From positions 1 to 42,519 of the forward strand of contig NZ_SOZH01000015.1 in NCBI RefSeq assembly GCF_004519295.1: DNA of 42,519 nucleotides. The letters are read 5' to 3'. Made by a program: the position numbers and the translations under genes. Within the stretch, counting starts at the first letter, position 1. Each line of letters opens with the position of its first letter. Below are positions 1 to 8,299 of the stretch, piece by piece. Source of the stretch: Cellulosimicrobium funkei (GTDB lineage Bacteria > Actinomycetota > Actinomycetes > Actinomycetales > Cellulomonadaceae). The notes below the pieces were generated by a model that did no database searches, was not told the origin of the DNA, and saw nothing but the letters and a program-made list of their open reading frames with translations.

Positions 1-79
1 CGCGGCGGCCTCGCGCCTGCAGCTCGGCGACTACTACCGCCAGACGTACGCGTCCAAGCCCGACTGGCAGGGCCTCTAG
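1..79 (+). CDS. C-terminal end of an unrecognised protein (partial)
   Basis: The window opens inside an open frame (codons start at base 2) that ends with TAG at 77-79. The 25 visible residues end in YYRQTYASKPDWQGL. The codons have the G/C third positions expected of a real gene here. Too little is visible to assign a family. Downstream lie a weak short hairpin (83-96) and then the operator-like palindrome at 127-146, so its transcription unit probably ends here. Confidence 0.6.
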   Translation, partial: AAASRLQLGDYYRQTYASKPDWQGL

Positions 80-126
80 CCCGCCGCCCAGGCGGCTCGA
101 CACCGCCCGGACTTCACCCGCTCGAG

Positions 127-146
127 AACTGGACGCCTGTCCAGTT
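127..146. promoter_or_regulatory. Perfect palindrome, probable repressor operator (copy 1)
   Basis: AACTGGAC and GTCCAGTT form perfect 8-bp arms around the 4-nt spacer GCCT. A TAGGTT hexamer at 154-159 fits an actinobacterial -10 box, which would place the palindrome over the -35 region of a promoter reading toward the LAETG gene. The same core, ACTGGAC-N4-GTCCAGT, recurs at 21109-21126. The size and symmetry suit a TetR-family dimer, but the regulator is not identified. Confidence 0.55.
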
Positions 147-167
147 GGGTGTCTAGGTTGAGGCCCA

Positions 168-210
168 GCCGATGCCCGCACCACAGCCCCCTGCAGGTGC
201 GGGCATCGGC
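168..210 (+). other. Long perfect stem-loop upstream of the LAETG gene
   Basis: A 15-bp left arm (168-182, starting GCCGATGC) pairs perfectly with 196-210. The 13-nt loop can itself form a CAG/CTG mini-stem. There is no T-tract. It is either the terminator of the upstream partial gene or, if transcription starts near the TAGGTT box at 154-159, a leader hairpin at the extreme 5' end of the mRNA for the gene at 349. Confidence 0.5.
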
Positions 211-348
211 GACGACGGCGGTGCCGCCTCTCGTGTCCGACACGCCCGTGCCCCTGCCGCTCCGGTCCCGCTGGTCCGCGGGGGTACGGCGGCGCCCGTG
301 GACGACGCCCGCCGAGACCCGACCGACCACGACCCGACGGGAACCACC

Positions 349-1020
349 ATGAGCACCTCGACCGGGCGCCGCGCCGCCGGGCGGGCCACCGCCGCCGCCG
401 CTCTCGCCGCCACCGCCGCGCTCCTCGCGGGGCCGGCCCACGCGGCGGAGGGCGACACCTACGTGCCGACCGAGCCGTCGATGCGCCTCACGACCCTCGC
501 GCCCGTGTGCGAGAGCGACGCCGCGTACCTCGACTACGCGATCGAGGTGGAGGGCACCGACCACGACACCGCGACGGTCACGTGGATCAACCCGGACGGC
601 GAGAGCGTCGTGCAGAGCGGGCTCCCGCTCTCGGGCCGCCTCCTGTGGCCCGGCGCGGTCGTCGACGACTCCGGCCGCGGAGTCGACTGGCCCGGCTGGC
701 GCCTCGAGGACGGCCGGTGGGTCGAGGGCGACGAGTACGACTGGGTGCGCCCCTCCGTCGACGTCCGCTTCGAGGTCAACCCCCACGTCGTCGTGACGAC
801 CGTCTACCCGCCGGCGTCGCCCGACTGCGCGACGAACCCGCCCGGGCTCGGCGACCCGGCCGGCGTCGTCCCCGTCTCGAGCACGGTCAGCGCCTCCGCG
901 GCGAACCCGGGGCTCGCGGAGACCGGCGTGAGCGCCGCCCTGTACGCCGGGATCGCCGCGGCGCTCGCCGCCGCGGGCACCGCCGTCGTGATCGCGTCCC
1001 GCCGGACCCGCCGCGGCTGA
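349..1020 (+). CDS. Secreted, sortase-anchored surface protein (LAETG)
   Basis: The 223-residue product has an N-terminal signal peptide (charged MSTSTGRRAAGR, an Ala-rich hydrophobic stretch to about residue 36, then AHA|AEG). A middle region of about 140 residues matches no family I recognise. The C-terminus is a classical sorting signal: LAETG, a hydrophobic segment of about 20 residues and a basic tail RRTRRG. LAxTG is the form preferred by class E sortases of high-GC actinobacteria, so the protein is probably covalently attached to the cell wall. The ATG at 349 is chosen because the signal peptide begins there; earlier in-frame codons read through the operator and hairpin region. No sortase gene lies nearby. 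Confidence 0.85.
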   Translation: MSTSTGRRAAGRATAAAALAATAALLAGPAHAAEGDTYVPTEPSMRLTTLAPVCESDAAYLDYAIEVEGTDHDTATVTWINPDGESVVQSGLPLSGRLLWPGAVVDDSGRGVDWPGWRLEDGRWVEGDEYDWVRPSVDVRFEVNPHVVVTTVYPPASPDCATNPPGLGDPAGVVPVSSTVSASAANPGLAETGVSAALYAGIAAALAAAGTAVVIASRRTRRG

Positions 1021-1045
1021 GCCGCCGGAGAGCTCCGACCCCCAC

Positions 1046-1088
1046 CGACGCCCGTCGGCCGCGCACCCCGCGCGGCCGGCGGGCGTCG
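1046..1088 (+). terminator. Terminator-like hairpin after the LAETG gene
   Basis: An 18-bp stem with one mismatch (1046-1063 with 1071-1088) and a 7-nt loop begins 26 bp after the LAETG stop codon. It has no T-run, which is usual for high-GC actinobacterial terminators. It isolates the LAETG gene from the sialidase promoter that follows. Confidence 0.65.
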
Positions 1089-1107
1089 TGCTGTCCGCGC
1101 GCCGCCC

Positions 1108-1156
1108 TTGACCCTGCCGACCCGCCGGGCTACCTTCCTGACGTCAGACATCTGAC
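1108..1156 (+). promoter_or_regulatory. Sialidase promoter with overlapping operator
   Basis: TTGACC (1108-1113) and TACCTT (1131-1136) are separated by exactly 17 bp, giving a good sigma70-type promoter. Immediately downstream, over the expected transcription start, lies the dyad GTCAGA-CA-TCTGAC (1143-1156). Such GTC/GAC-type dyads are typical targets of FadR-subfamily GntR repressors, a group that includes sialic-acid regulators. A repressor bound here would block initiation. The regulator itself is not in the window. Confidence 0.6.
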
Positions 1157-1241
1157 ATCATCTGTTCAAGCGTTCTCGGCAGCGTCGCCGCGTTCCCCCG
1201 TGACCGTCCGCCCGCGCCGAGCACCGACCGGAAGGAACGGC

Positions 1242-3458
1242 ATGATCGGACACCTCCGCAGACCCGCGCACCGCGCGGTGACCGTCGCCGCGACGCTCGC
1301 GCTCGCGGTGGGCGGCGTCGTCGCCCCCGTCACGACGGCGTCGGCCCACCACACGACCCTCGCCCCCGACTTCGACCTCGCGCCCGCCACCGGCGGACCG
1401 GGCTCGTACACCGAGCAGCAGCTCGCGACGAACGGCCAGGGCGGCTTCCCCAACTACCGCATCCCCGCGCTCACCGTGGCGCCGAACGGCGACGTCCTCG
1501 CCTCGTACGACGGCCGCCCCACCGCGGCCGACTCCCCCGGGCCGAACTCGATCCTCCAGCGCCGCTCCACCGACGACGGCGTCACGTGGGGGCCGCAGGA
1601 GGTCGTCGCCGCCGGGAAGACCACCGCGCCGATCGAGGGCTACTCCGACCCGAGCTACGTCGTCGACCGGGAGACGGGGACGATCTTCAACTTCCACGTG
1701 AAGTCCTACGACCAGGGCTTCGGCGGCTCCCGGCCGGGCGTCGACCCGACCGCGCGCGACGTCATCCACGCCAACGTCTCCGCCTCCACCGACGACGGCC
1801 GCACGTGGACCCACCGCACCATCACCGCCGACGTCACGGCGGACCTCGGGTGGCGCTCGCGCTTCGCCGCGTCGGGCCAGGGCATCCAGCTCCGGTACGG
1901 CCCCCACGCGGGCCGGCTCCTGCAGCAGTACACGATCATCAACGGCTCCGGCCAGTTCCAGGCCGTGTCCGTCTACTCCGACGACCACGGCGCCACCTGG
2001 AAGGTCGGCACCCCCGTCGGCACGGGCATGGACGAGAACAAGACCGTCGAGCTCTCGGACGGGCGCGTCATGCTCAACTCGCGCGACTCCGCCGGGTCGA
2101 AGTACCGCAAGGTCGCGTACTCGACCGACGGCGGCGTGACGTACGGGCCGGTCACCCTCGACACCGAGCTGCCCGACCCGACCAACAACGCGTCGATCGT
2201 GCGCGCGTACCCGAACGCGCCCCAGGGGTCGGCCGAGGCGAAGGTGCTGCTCTTCTCGAACGCCGCGTCGCAGACCGGGCGCGTCAACGGCACCGTCCGC
2301 GTCAGCTACGACGACGGCGAGACGTGGCCCGTCGCGCGCGTCTTCCAGCCGGGAGGCATGGCGTACTCGACGCTCGCCACGCTCGCGGACGGGACCGTCG
2401 GCCTGCTCTACGAGCCGGGCGGCGGCGGGGGCGGCATCCGGTTCGCCAAGCTCGACCACGACTGGCTCCTCGCGGCCCCCAGCAGCACGCCCGGCGAGGT
2501 CGAGGTCACCACGGCGAGCGTCACGAGCGCCACGCCGGCCGACGGCTGGAAGGTCGGCGACATCGTCACCTACTCGTTCACGGTGACCAACCTGTCCGAC
2601 GCCGTGACGACCGTCTCGCCGACGGGGAACCTCGAGCGGTTCGACCCCGCGCAGGGCGCGCCGAACTGCCGCTACCGCAACCTCGGGGCGCGCGCGGCGT
2701 ACACGTGCACGTCCGCCCGGCACACGATCACGCAGGCCGACCTCGACGCGGGCTTCTTCGCGCCGCGCACCACGTGGACGTCGACGTCCGGCACGACCGT
2801 CACCACCGTGGAGCACGAGGGTCCCGGCGTGTACTTCGGCGCGCCCGGGAACATCAGCGTGCGCGGGACGCACGCGAACCTGCAGCAGTCGTACGCCGTG
2901 GGCGACCGGCTGAGCTTCACGTTCGACGTGCGCAACCTCTCGACGGCCGCGACCCAGGTGGTGCCGACGGGGAACCTCGCCGGGCTCGACCCCGCGAACG
3001 CCGCGCAGAACTGCCGGTACCGGAACCTCCCGGCCGAGGGGTCGTACACGTGCACGTTCGCGCACCACGTCGTCACGCAGGCCGACCTCGACCGCGGGTC
3101 GTTCACGCCCGCCACGACGTGGACCTCGACCTCCGGGTCGAGCGTGACGGTCGTCGAGCTCGACGGTCCGACGGTCGAGCTCACCGCCGCCCCGGCCGCG
3201 CTCGCGGTCCAGGCGACGAGCCGCTGCCTCGCCGGCGGCGCCTACGTCGCGGTCACGGCGCGCAACACCGGCGACGAGCCCGCCGACGTCACGCTGCGCA
3301 CGCCGTACGGCGAGCGCACGGTGGCGGACGTCCAGCCGGGCCGGGCGGCGTACCAGTCGTTCGCCGTCCGCGCGGCGTCGGTCGACGCCGGGAGCGCGAG
3401 CGCCGGGACGGCCACCGCGGCCGTGGACGCCGACTACGCGGCGACCGACTGCTCCTGA
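1242..3458 (+). CDS. Secreted sialidase (exo-alpha-sialidase, GH33)
   Basis: The 738-residue product hydrolyses terminal sialic acids from glycoconjugates outside the cell. A signal peptide covers residues 1 to about 35 (cleavage near ASA|HH). The catalytic beta-propeller spans about 55-410: it starts with the YRIP motif (72-75), which carries one of the arginine-triad residues, and holds five Asp-box repeats (STDDGVTW, STDDGRTW, SDDHGATW, STDGGVTY, SYDDGETW). Two tandem immunoglobulin-like repeats follow, each with an NCRYRNL and a YTCT motif, then a Cys-containing C-terminal domain. The extra domains probably bind carbohydrate or cell wall. There is no sorting signal, so it is likely released. 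Start ATG at 1242 follows a GGAAGGAA ribosome site. Confidence 0.93.
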   Translation: MIGHLRRPAHRAVTVAATLALAVGGVVAPVTTASAHHTTLAPDFDLAPATGGPGSYTEQQLATNGQGGFPNYRIPALTVAPNGDVLASYDGRPTAADSPGPNSILQRRSTDDGVTWGPQEVVAAGKTTAPIEGYSDPSYVVDRETGTIFNFHVKSYDQGFGGSRPGVDPTARDVIHANVSASTDDGRTWTHRTITADVTADLGWRSRFAASGQGIQLRYGPHAGRLLQQYTIINGSGQFQAVSVYSDDHGATWKVGTPVGTGMDENKTVELSDGRVMLNSRDSAGSKYRKVAYSTDGGVTYGPVTLDTELPDPTNNASIVRAYPNAPQGSAEAKVLLFSNAASQTGRVNGTVRVSYDDGETWPVARVFQPGGMAYSTLATLADGTVGLLYEPGGGGGGIRFAKLDHDWLLAAPSSTPGEVEVTTASVTSATPADGWKVGDIVTYSFTVTNLSDAVTTVSPTGNLERFDPAQGAPNCRYRNLGARAAYTCTSARHTITQADLDAGFFAPRTTWTSTSGTTVTTVEHEGPGVYFGAPGNISVRGTHANLQQSYAVGDRLSFTFDVRNLSTAATQVVPTGNLAGLDPANAAQNCRYRNLPAEGSYTCTFAHHVVTQADLDRGSFTPATTWTSTSGSSVTVVELDGPTVELTAAPAALAVQATSRCLAGGAYVAVTARNTGDEPADVTLRTPYGERTVADVQPGRAAYQSFAVRAASVDAGSASAGTATAAVDADYAATDCS

Positions 3459-3469
3459 CACCCGGAGCG

Positions 3470-3505
3470 CCCGGCCGGGTGACGCGGGGGCGTCACCCGG
3501 CCGGG
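3470..3505. terminator. Bidirectional terminator between sialidase and membrane-protein gene
   Basis: A perfect 15-bp stem (3470-3484 with 3491-3505, arm CCCGGCCGGGTGACG) has a 6-nt loop. It starts 11 bp after the sialidase stop and overlaps the stop codon of the convergent gene (3493-3495), so one hairpin serves both transcripts. Confidence 0.8.
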
Positions 3506-4161
3506 ACGGCGTCGGCGCGTGCCGGGGCACCGGCCGCCCGGCGCGAGAGCAGCGCGGCGGCGAGGAAGCAGACGGCGCCGAGGAGCGTCCCGGCGTCGTC
3601 CCACCACGCGCTCACGTACGTCCCCGTGGACGGGTCGACGTACGCCCCGACGGCGGACGCCGCGAAGGCGACGGAGCCGATCATGTTCAGCCACGTGCCG
3701 TGCCACGTGCGCGCGTCGGTGTCCCACAGGTGGCCCCGGTCGCGCGTCGCGAGGACCGCGAGCGCCGACGACACGAGGAACGCGACCGAGCCGTAGGCGT
3801 CGGGCCTCCACCCCACCCACAGCGCGGTCGGGGCCTTCACGGCCGCGACGAGGGCCGCCGTCGTGCTCACGTTGAAGCACAGCGTCCCGACGAGCTGCAC
3901 GGCCGCGGACCACCAGTCCCAGCGGTCGGCGGGCGGCGTGCCCGTGCGGGGCGGGCGGCGCCCGCTCAGGCCCAGCTGGACGAACGCCGCGGCCGTGAAG
4001 AACACCGAGCCGACGACGAACGTCACCCCGGTCGCCACGGCGCCCACCGCGCCCGCGAACGGCGGGAGCGCGCCGACGAGGAAGCACAGCGACCCGGCCG
4101 CGAACCCCCAGGCCTCGCGCCGCAGACGACGCCCCGGGTCGGCGGTGCGGGTCCGGGTCAT
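3493..4161 (-). CDS. Multi-pass membrane protein, YrhK-like
   Basis: The 222-residue protein has about six hydrophobic segments arranged as two similar halves, each with a GSxxF pattern (GSLCFLVGALPPF, GSVFFTAAAF; GSVAFLVSSAL, GSVAFAASAV). This recalls the YrhK domain of unknown function, but the match is from memory and tentative. A basic N-terminus (MTRTRTADPGRRLRRE) should be cytoplasmic. The ATG at 4161 is preferred because codons upstream translate to low-complexity Arg/Ser sequence. It is convergent with the sialidase and lies downstream of the SHOCT gene on the same strand with a 52-bp gap, so it may share that transcript. Confidence 0.75.
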   Translation of the reverse strand: MTRTRTADPGRRLRREAWGFAAGSLCFLVGALPPFAGAVGAVATGVTFVVGSVFFTAAAFVQLGLSGRRPPRTGTPPADRWDWWSAAVQLVGTLCFNVSTTAALVAAVKAPTALWVGWRPDAYGSVAFLVSSALAVLATRDRGHLWDTDARTWHGTWLNMIGSVAFAASAVGAYVDPSTGTYVSAWWDDAGTLLGAVCFLAAALLSRRAAGAPARADAVPAG

Positions 4162-4213
4162 GCTCGTCCTTCCGCCGTGCCGGGCCGGCCCGCGCGACGG
4201 CGGACCGGCCGTG

Positions 4214-4498
4214 TCAGGCGAGGATGCGGGCCTTCTGGGCCTCGAACTCTGCCGGGGTGAGCACGCCCTGGTCTCGGAGCGCGGCGAGCTGCGTGAGCTG
4301 CTCGATGCGCGCGTCCGTGGCCGCCGGGGCGGGTGCCGGCGCGGCGTACTGCGGCGGCGGGGCCGCGTACTGCGGCTCCTGCGCCGACTCCTGGGCGGCC
4401 CAGCGGCCCGCCTGGCGGCGCGAGACACGGTTCGAGACGGCGGTCGCCGTCCCGGCGACGACGGCGGTGCGGGCCACGCCGCGGAGCAGTCCTGGCAC
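4214..4498 (-). CDS. SHOCT-domain small protein
   Basis: The 94-residue product has a short hydrophobic segment near the N-terminus (RTAVVAGTATAVSNRVS), a linker rich in Pro, Ala, Gln and Tyr, and a C-terminal SHOCT domain: IEQLTQLAALRDQGVLTPAEF followed by EAQKARILA, the usual 30-residue helix-turn-helix end piece. SHOCT domains are short oligomerisation or interaction modules. The GTG start at 4498 is placed by a GGAAGGAG ribosome site. It follows the DUF6325 gene by 23 bp, and this pairing is common in actinobacteria, suggesting a joint, uncharacterised stress-related role at the membrane. Confidence 0.82.
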   Translation of the reverse strand: MPGLLRGVARTAVVAGTATAVSNRVSRRQAGRWAAQESAQEPQYAAPPPQYAAPAPAPAATDARIEQLTQLAALRDQGVLTPAEFEAQKARILA

Positions 4499-4521
4499 GG
4501 TGGTCTCCTTCCTGGCGCCGG

Positions 4522-4998
4522 TCAGCCGACCGGCTCGGTGGCGTCCAGCGACGCGATGAGCGCCTGGACCGGGATGCGCCCGCTCGCGACGAGCTGGGCA
4601 CCGTTGCGGCGCAGCGCGGTCGCGAACGGCGCCGCCCACACGTTCTCGTACACCAGCACGACGGCCGTCATGCCGGGCTCGACGGCGTCCACCGCCTGCG
4701 CGAGGTCGTCGTCGTCGAGCAGCCCCGACCGCGCGCCCTCGAACACGGCGAGCTCCGTCGACCCGTCGTCGAGCTCCTCGAGCCCGACGGCCGTCACGCC
4801 GCCGTCGTCCTCGCGGCGCACGACCACGAGGTCGAGCACGCGGATGATGCCGCGGTCCACGAGGTCGACGAGGTAGGGGAACGCGCGGTCACCCGTCGCG
4901 CGGTCGGTGGGGAGCTCGACGACGAGGAAGTCGACGGGCCCGCTCTCCCGGAGGTCGTCGAGCCCTGCACCAGGCCCGTCGCTGAGTTCCTGCGTCAT
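4522..4998 (-). CDS. DUF6325 family protein
   Basis: The 158-residue acidic, soluble protein has the layout of the DUF6325 (formerly DUF1269-like) family: a VDFLVVELP strand, the segment LVDRGIIRVLDLVVVRREDDG, an ELDDGS loop and a C-terminal Ala-rich helix (WAAPFATALRRNGAQLVASG). No catalytic residues are known for the family. The ATG at 4998 is preceded by GGGGAGG. It forms an operon with the SHOCT gene 23 bp downstream, as in many actinobacterial genomes. Confidence 0.82.
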   Translation of the reverse strand: MTQELSDGPGAGLDDLRESGPVDFLVVELPTDRATGDRAFPYLVDLVDRGIIRVLDLVVVRREDDGGVTAVGLEELDDGSTELAVFEGARSGLLDDDDLAQAVDAVEPGMTAVVLVYENVWAAPFATALRRNGAQLVASGRIPVQALIASLDATEPVG

Positions 4999-5101
4999 CG
5001 TCGCGTCCTCCCCGCGTCCGTCCCGCGCGGCGCACGGGCTCGACCCCCAGGCTGGCCCCCGGGCCCCGTCCGCGTCCTCACCCGGGAAGTGTGAAGTCGC
5101 G

Positions 5102-7441
5102 TCACAGGTACGCGACGTGCATGCCGTCGATGCGCCCGTCGAGCGCGAACGGCATCCGGTCCGCGTACGCGCGCGACACCGCGCCGCCGTACGCGCGTCC
5201 CACGTCGAGGCAGTCGTTCGCGGAGAACAGCAGGGGCGCGCTCACGGGCACCGTGCCGGAACCGACCTCCTCGCCGTCCACCCGCAGCACGACGTCGAGC
5301 GGGCCGCCCGGCCGCGGCTCGGCGTACGTCGTGACGATCTCGACCGTGTGGTCGCCCGCGGTGAGCGGCGCGCCCGACCGCACCACGGTCCGCTGGACGA
5401 GGAACAGGTTGTACTCGTAGGTGAGGACGCCGTCGAGCAGGAAGCAGGTCAGCCCGCCGCCCGCGCCCCCGAGCTTGTAGAGCACGCCGTTCGCAGCGTC
5501 GGGGACGGAGAGCCGGATCTCGACCCGGTTCGGGCGGTTGCCCAGCGCCGGCGCGCAGAACTCCGGGATGCGCACGGTGTCCCCCGCGAAGTCCCACGCG
5601 GTGTACGGGGGACTGATCCGGTCCTCGGGGTGCATGACCGGCACCCACAGCCCGCCGCCCACCGGGAGCGCGTCGTTGCGCGCCGCCTCGATCGCGAAGA
5701 GCTCCTTGAGCTCGGCGAGCTTCTCGGGGTGATCCGCGGCGAGGTCGTGCGCCTGGCTCCAGTCCTCGTCGAGGTGGTAGAGCTCCCACCGGTCCTGGTC
5801 CGGGGTCCACGTCTGGATCCCGGCCGGCATCCCCTGGACCCACGGCAGGCGTGGGCCGGTCGCCGACGCCATCCAGCCGTCGGAGTAGATCGACCGGCTG
5901 CCCATGATCTCGAAGTACTGCGTCCGACGGCGGCCCTCGGCCCCGGCGTCGTCGATCGAGTACGCGAGGCTCGTCCCGTCGATCGGGTCCTGCGGGACGC
6001 CGTTCACCGTCTCCGGGTGGGAGATGCCGAGGATCTCGTAGATCGTCGGCACGAGGTCGACGACGTGGTGGAACTGGGTGCGCGGCACGGGGTCGGGCTC
6101 GATGTGCCCGGGCCAGCTCACGAACATCGGGTTCCGCGTGCCGCCGAGGTGGGACGCGAGCAGCTTCATGCCCTGGTACGGCGACGACCCGGCCCACGCC
6201 CACGCGGCGTGGTACTGGTTGTCCGTCGCGGGGGTGCCGAGCGCGTCGAGGCCCCCGAGCTCCTCCAGGGCGGCGATGTGCTGCTCGACCGTCGAGGGGA
6301 TGCCGTTCTGCGCGAGCAGCTCGCTGATCGTCCCGTTCTGCCCCTCCCCCGACGAGCCGTTGTCGCCCCAGATGTAGACGACGATCGTGTCGTCCGCGTA
6401 GCCGAGCCGCTCCACCTCGTCGAGCAGACGCCCGGCCTGCACGTCCGCGTGCTCGCCGAACCCCGCGGCGACCTCCATGAGCCGCGCCTGGAACGCCTTC
6501 TGGTCGTCGGGGATGTCGTCCCACCCCGCGAGGCTCTCGGGGCGGGGCGTCAGCTCGGCGTCCTCGGGCACCCAGCCCGCCGCCTTCGCTCCCGCGAGGG
6601 CCCGCTCCCGATAGGCGTCCCACCCGTCGTCGAACGCGCCGGCGTACCTGTCCGCCCACTCCTTCATGACGTGGTGCGGCCCGTGCAGCGCGCCGGTGGC
6701 CCAGTAGACGAAGAACGGCTTGTCCGGCGCGTTCGCCTTGTGGTCGCGCAGCCACCGCATGGCGTCGTCGGCGATGTCCTCGCTGAGGTGGTACCCCTCC
6801 TCGGGGGTCCTCGGCGGAAGGGTCGGGGTCGTGTTGCGCACGAGGTGCGGCTCGTACTGCGACGCCTCGCCCGCGAGGAAGCCGTAGAAGTACTCGAACC
6901 CGTACCCGGTGGGCCAGCGGTCGAACGGGCCGGCCGTCGTCGTCTCCTCCGCCGGGGTGTTGTGCCACTTGCCCCACGCGCCGGTCGCGTACCCGTACTG
7001 GCGCAGCACCTCCGCGATCGTCGCGCTGCTCTTCGGGATGTGCCCCGAGTAGCCGTCCCAGTCGTTCGCGAGCTCCGCGATCTGGCCGTTGCCCACCCGG
7101 TGGTGGTTGCGCCCGGTGAGCAGGGACGCGCGCGTCGGCGAGCACATCGCGGTCGTGTGGAAGCGGTTGTACCCGATGCCGTTCGCGCGCACCCGGTCGA
7201 GCGTCGGGGTGCGGACGGCGCCCCCGAGCGTCGTCGGGAGCGCGGGCCCCGCGTCGTCGATGAGGATCACGACGACGTTCGGCGTGCCCGGGGGCAGGTG
7301 GCGTTCCGGCGGGCGAGGGGAGTACGTCGACTCCTGGATCGTCCGGCCCGCGACGCTGCCGGAGCGGCGGGGCGGGAACGGCAACGACCGCTCCGTGGGC
7401 AGGGGCGGTCCGACGACCGTCCGGCGGGGCTCGGTGCTCAT
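5102..7441 (-). CDS. Arylsulfatase (formylglycine-dependent sulfatase)
   Basis: The 779-residue enzyme belongs to the alkaline-phosphatase/sulfatase superfamily. The metal-binding IDDAG motif is at 61-65 and the sulfatase signature CSPTRASLLTGR at 100-111; Cys100 should be converted to formylglycine, the nucleophile for sulfate-ester hydrolysis. HNTPAE, GALHGPHHVMKEW and WGDNGSSGEGQNG supply further metal and substrate residues. It is longer than typical sulfatases (450-550 residues) because of a C-terminal beta-rich, jelly-roll-like region (about 590-779). There is no clear signal peptide, so it may be cytoplasmic or exported in an unusual way. No formylglycine-generating enzyme is in the window. 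The ATG at 7441 follows GGGAGAG. Confidence 0.92.
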   Translation of the reverse strand: MSTEPRRTVVGPPLPTERSLPFPPRRSGSVAGRTIQESTYSPRPPERHLPPGTPNVVVILIDDAGPALPTTLGGAVRTPTLDRVRANGIGYNRFHTTAMCSPTRASLLTGRNHHRVGNGQIAELANDWDGYSGHIPKSSATIAEVLRQYGYATGAWGKWHNTPAEETTTAGPFDRWPTGYGFEYFYGFLAGEASQYEPHLVRNTTPTLPPRTPEEGYHLSEDIADDAMRWLRDHKANAPDKPFFVYWATGALHGPHHVMKEWADRYAGAFDDGWDAYRERALAGAKAAGWVPEDAELTPRPESLAGWDDIPDDQKAFQARLMEVAAGFGEHADVQAGRLLDEVERLGYADDTIVVYIWGDNGSSGEGQNGTISELLAQNGIPSTVEQHIAALEELGGLDALGTPATDNQYHAAWAWAGSSPYQGMKLLASHLGGTRNPMFVSWPGHIEPDPVPRTQFHHVVDLVPTIYEILGISHPETVNGVPQDPIDGTSLAYSIDDAGAEGRRRTQYFEIMGSRSIYSDGWMASATGPRLPWVQGMPAGIQTWTPDQDRWELYHLDEDWSQAHDLAADHPEKLAELKELFAIEAARNDALPVGGGLWVPVMHPEDRISPPYTAWDFAGDTVRIPEFCAPALGNRPNRVEIRLSVPDAANGVLYKLGGAGGGLTCFLLDGVLTYEYNLFLVQRTVVRSGAPLTAGDHTVEIVTTYAEPRPGGPLDVVLRVDGEEVGSGTVPVSAPLLFSANDCLDVGRAYGGAVSRAYADRMPFALDGRIDGMHVAYL

Positions 7442-7813
7442 CCACTCTCTCCCGTCTGTCCTGGGCCGTGCGGACCGACGCCGTGGCCCGCCTCGGGTGC
7501 GGACCTGCCGAGGTGCGGTGGGCGGGTGCGACGTCGTCGCCGACCGGCGCGCAGCAGGACGGCGCGGCGGAGGGCATCGGCTCGACCGTACGGACGACGA
7601 GCGAGGCGCGGCATCACCCGCGGCGGGCGAACCGGGTGGGGTCCACGCCGCCACACCCGGCTCCGCGAGGAGACGCGGACCTGCGGGGACGGGTGCGCAC
7701 CGCCTGACCGGGCGGCGGATCGGCCATGATGGTCCTCGATGTCGCGCGCGGCCAGGGTCGTCCTCCGCGACGTGCACGGTACCGGGACCGGTCCCGCGAC
7801 GAGGGGGGCACTC
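7442..7813. other. Intergenic region without a supported gene
   Basis: This 372-bp stretch lies between the divergent arylsulfatase and membrane-protein genes. It must hold the promoters of both, but I see no convincing -35/-10 pair, operator or RNA structure. Frames crossing it read as low-complexity Arg/Gly sequence. Confidence 0.5.
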
Positions 7814-8299
7814 ATGGAGGAGCAGGACGTCGACCGGGCGCACCGGCCGACGAGACCTCGGCGCGTGCGCCTGCCCGTCTGGGCGGGGACGAGCCTCGTG
7901 GTCGTCGGGGCGCTGGTCGTCGTGGCGCTCCTCGTCTCGCGGCTCTCCGGCGGCGCCGAGGTCTGCCCCGCGATCGCGTACGCCGATCTCCTCGAGGTGG
8001 TGCTGACCGGCGACACCGAGGAGGTGCACCATCTTCAGGTGCGCGATGGCGGAGACGCCGGGTGGCAACCACCGCTGCCGACAGGTCCCGACGCGCAGGA
8101 GCCGGCCATCGCGACCTCACGGGAGGGTGACACCTGGTCCTTCACGGTCTTCTCGCGGACCAACCCGGTCGGGCTGCGCGCCCTCGACGAGACCGGAGCA
8201 GTCCTCGCCGAGACCGAGAAGTCCGTCGACTGGGTCCGCGTCGGAGGGTCGGAAGCGTGCGGCGGCCCGATGGAAGCCCGGGTGGGCTGGACGCTCTGA
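7814..8299 (+). CDS. Membrane-anchored protein of unknown function
   Basis: The 161-residue product has a basic N-terminal tail (RPTRPRRVRLP), one transmembrane helix at about residues 22-43 (AGTSLVVVGALVVVALLVS) and an extracytoplasmic domain of about 115 residues with two Cys residues (EVCPAI and SEACGG) that could form a disulfide. No family is recognised. The ATG at 7814 follows a purine-rich GAGGGGGG; an in-frame start 75 bp upstream lacks such a site. Its TGA abuts the TCA stop of a possible small gene on the other strand. Confidence 0.65.
   Translation: MEEQDVDRAHRPTRPRRVRLPVWAGTSLVVVGALVVVALLVSRLSGGAEVCPAIAYADLLEVVLTGDTEEVHHLQVRDGGDAGWQPPLPTGPDAQEPAIATSREGDTWSFTVFSRTNPVGLRALDETGAVLAETEKSVDWVRVGGSEACGGPMEARVGWTL

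Noticed and set aside
172-348. In-frame N-terminal extension of the LAETG protein from ATG at 172
   Set aside because: The ATG lies inside the stem-loop and the extension would place the signal peptide 59 residues from the N-terminus.
1158-3530. 790-codon open frame antisense to the sialidase
   Set aside because: Low-complexity Arg/Gly/Val translation with no motif; the plus-strand frame has Asp boxes and a signal peptide.
4159-4428. N-terminal extension of the YrhK-like membrane protein
   Set aside because: The extension is Arg/Ser/Pro low complexity and overlaps the SHOCT gene in another frame; ATG at 4161 begins a family-like N-terminus.
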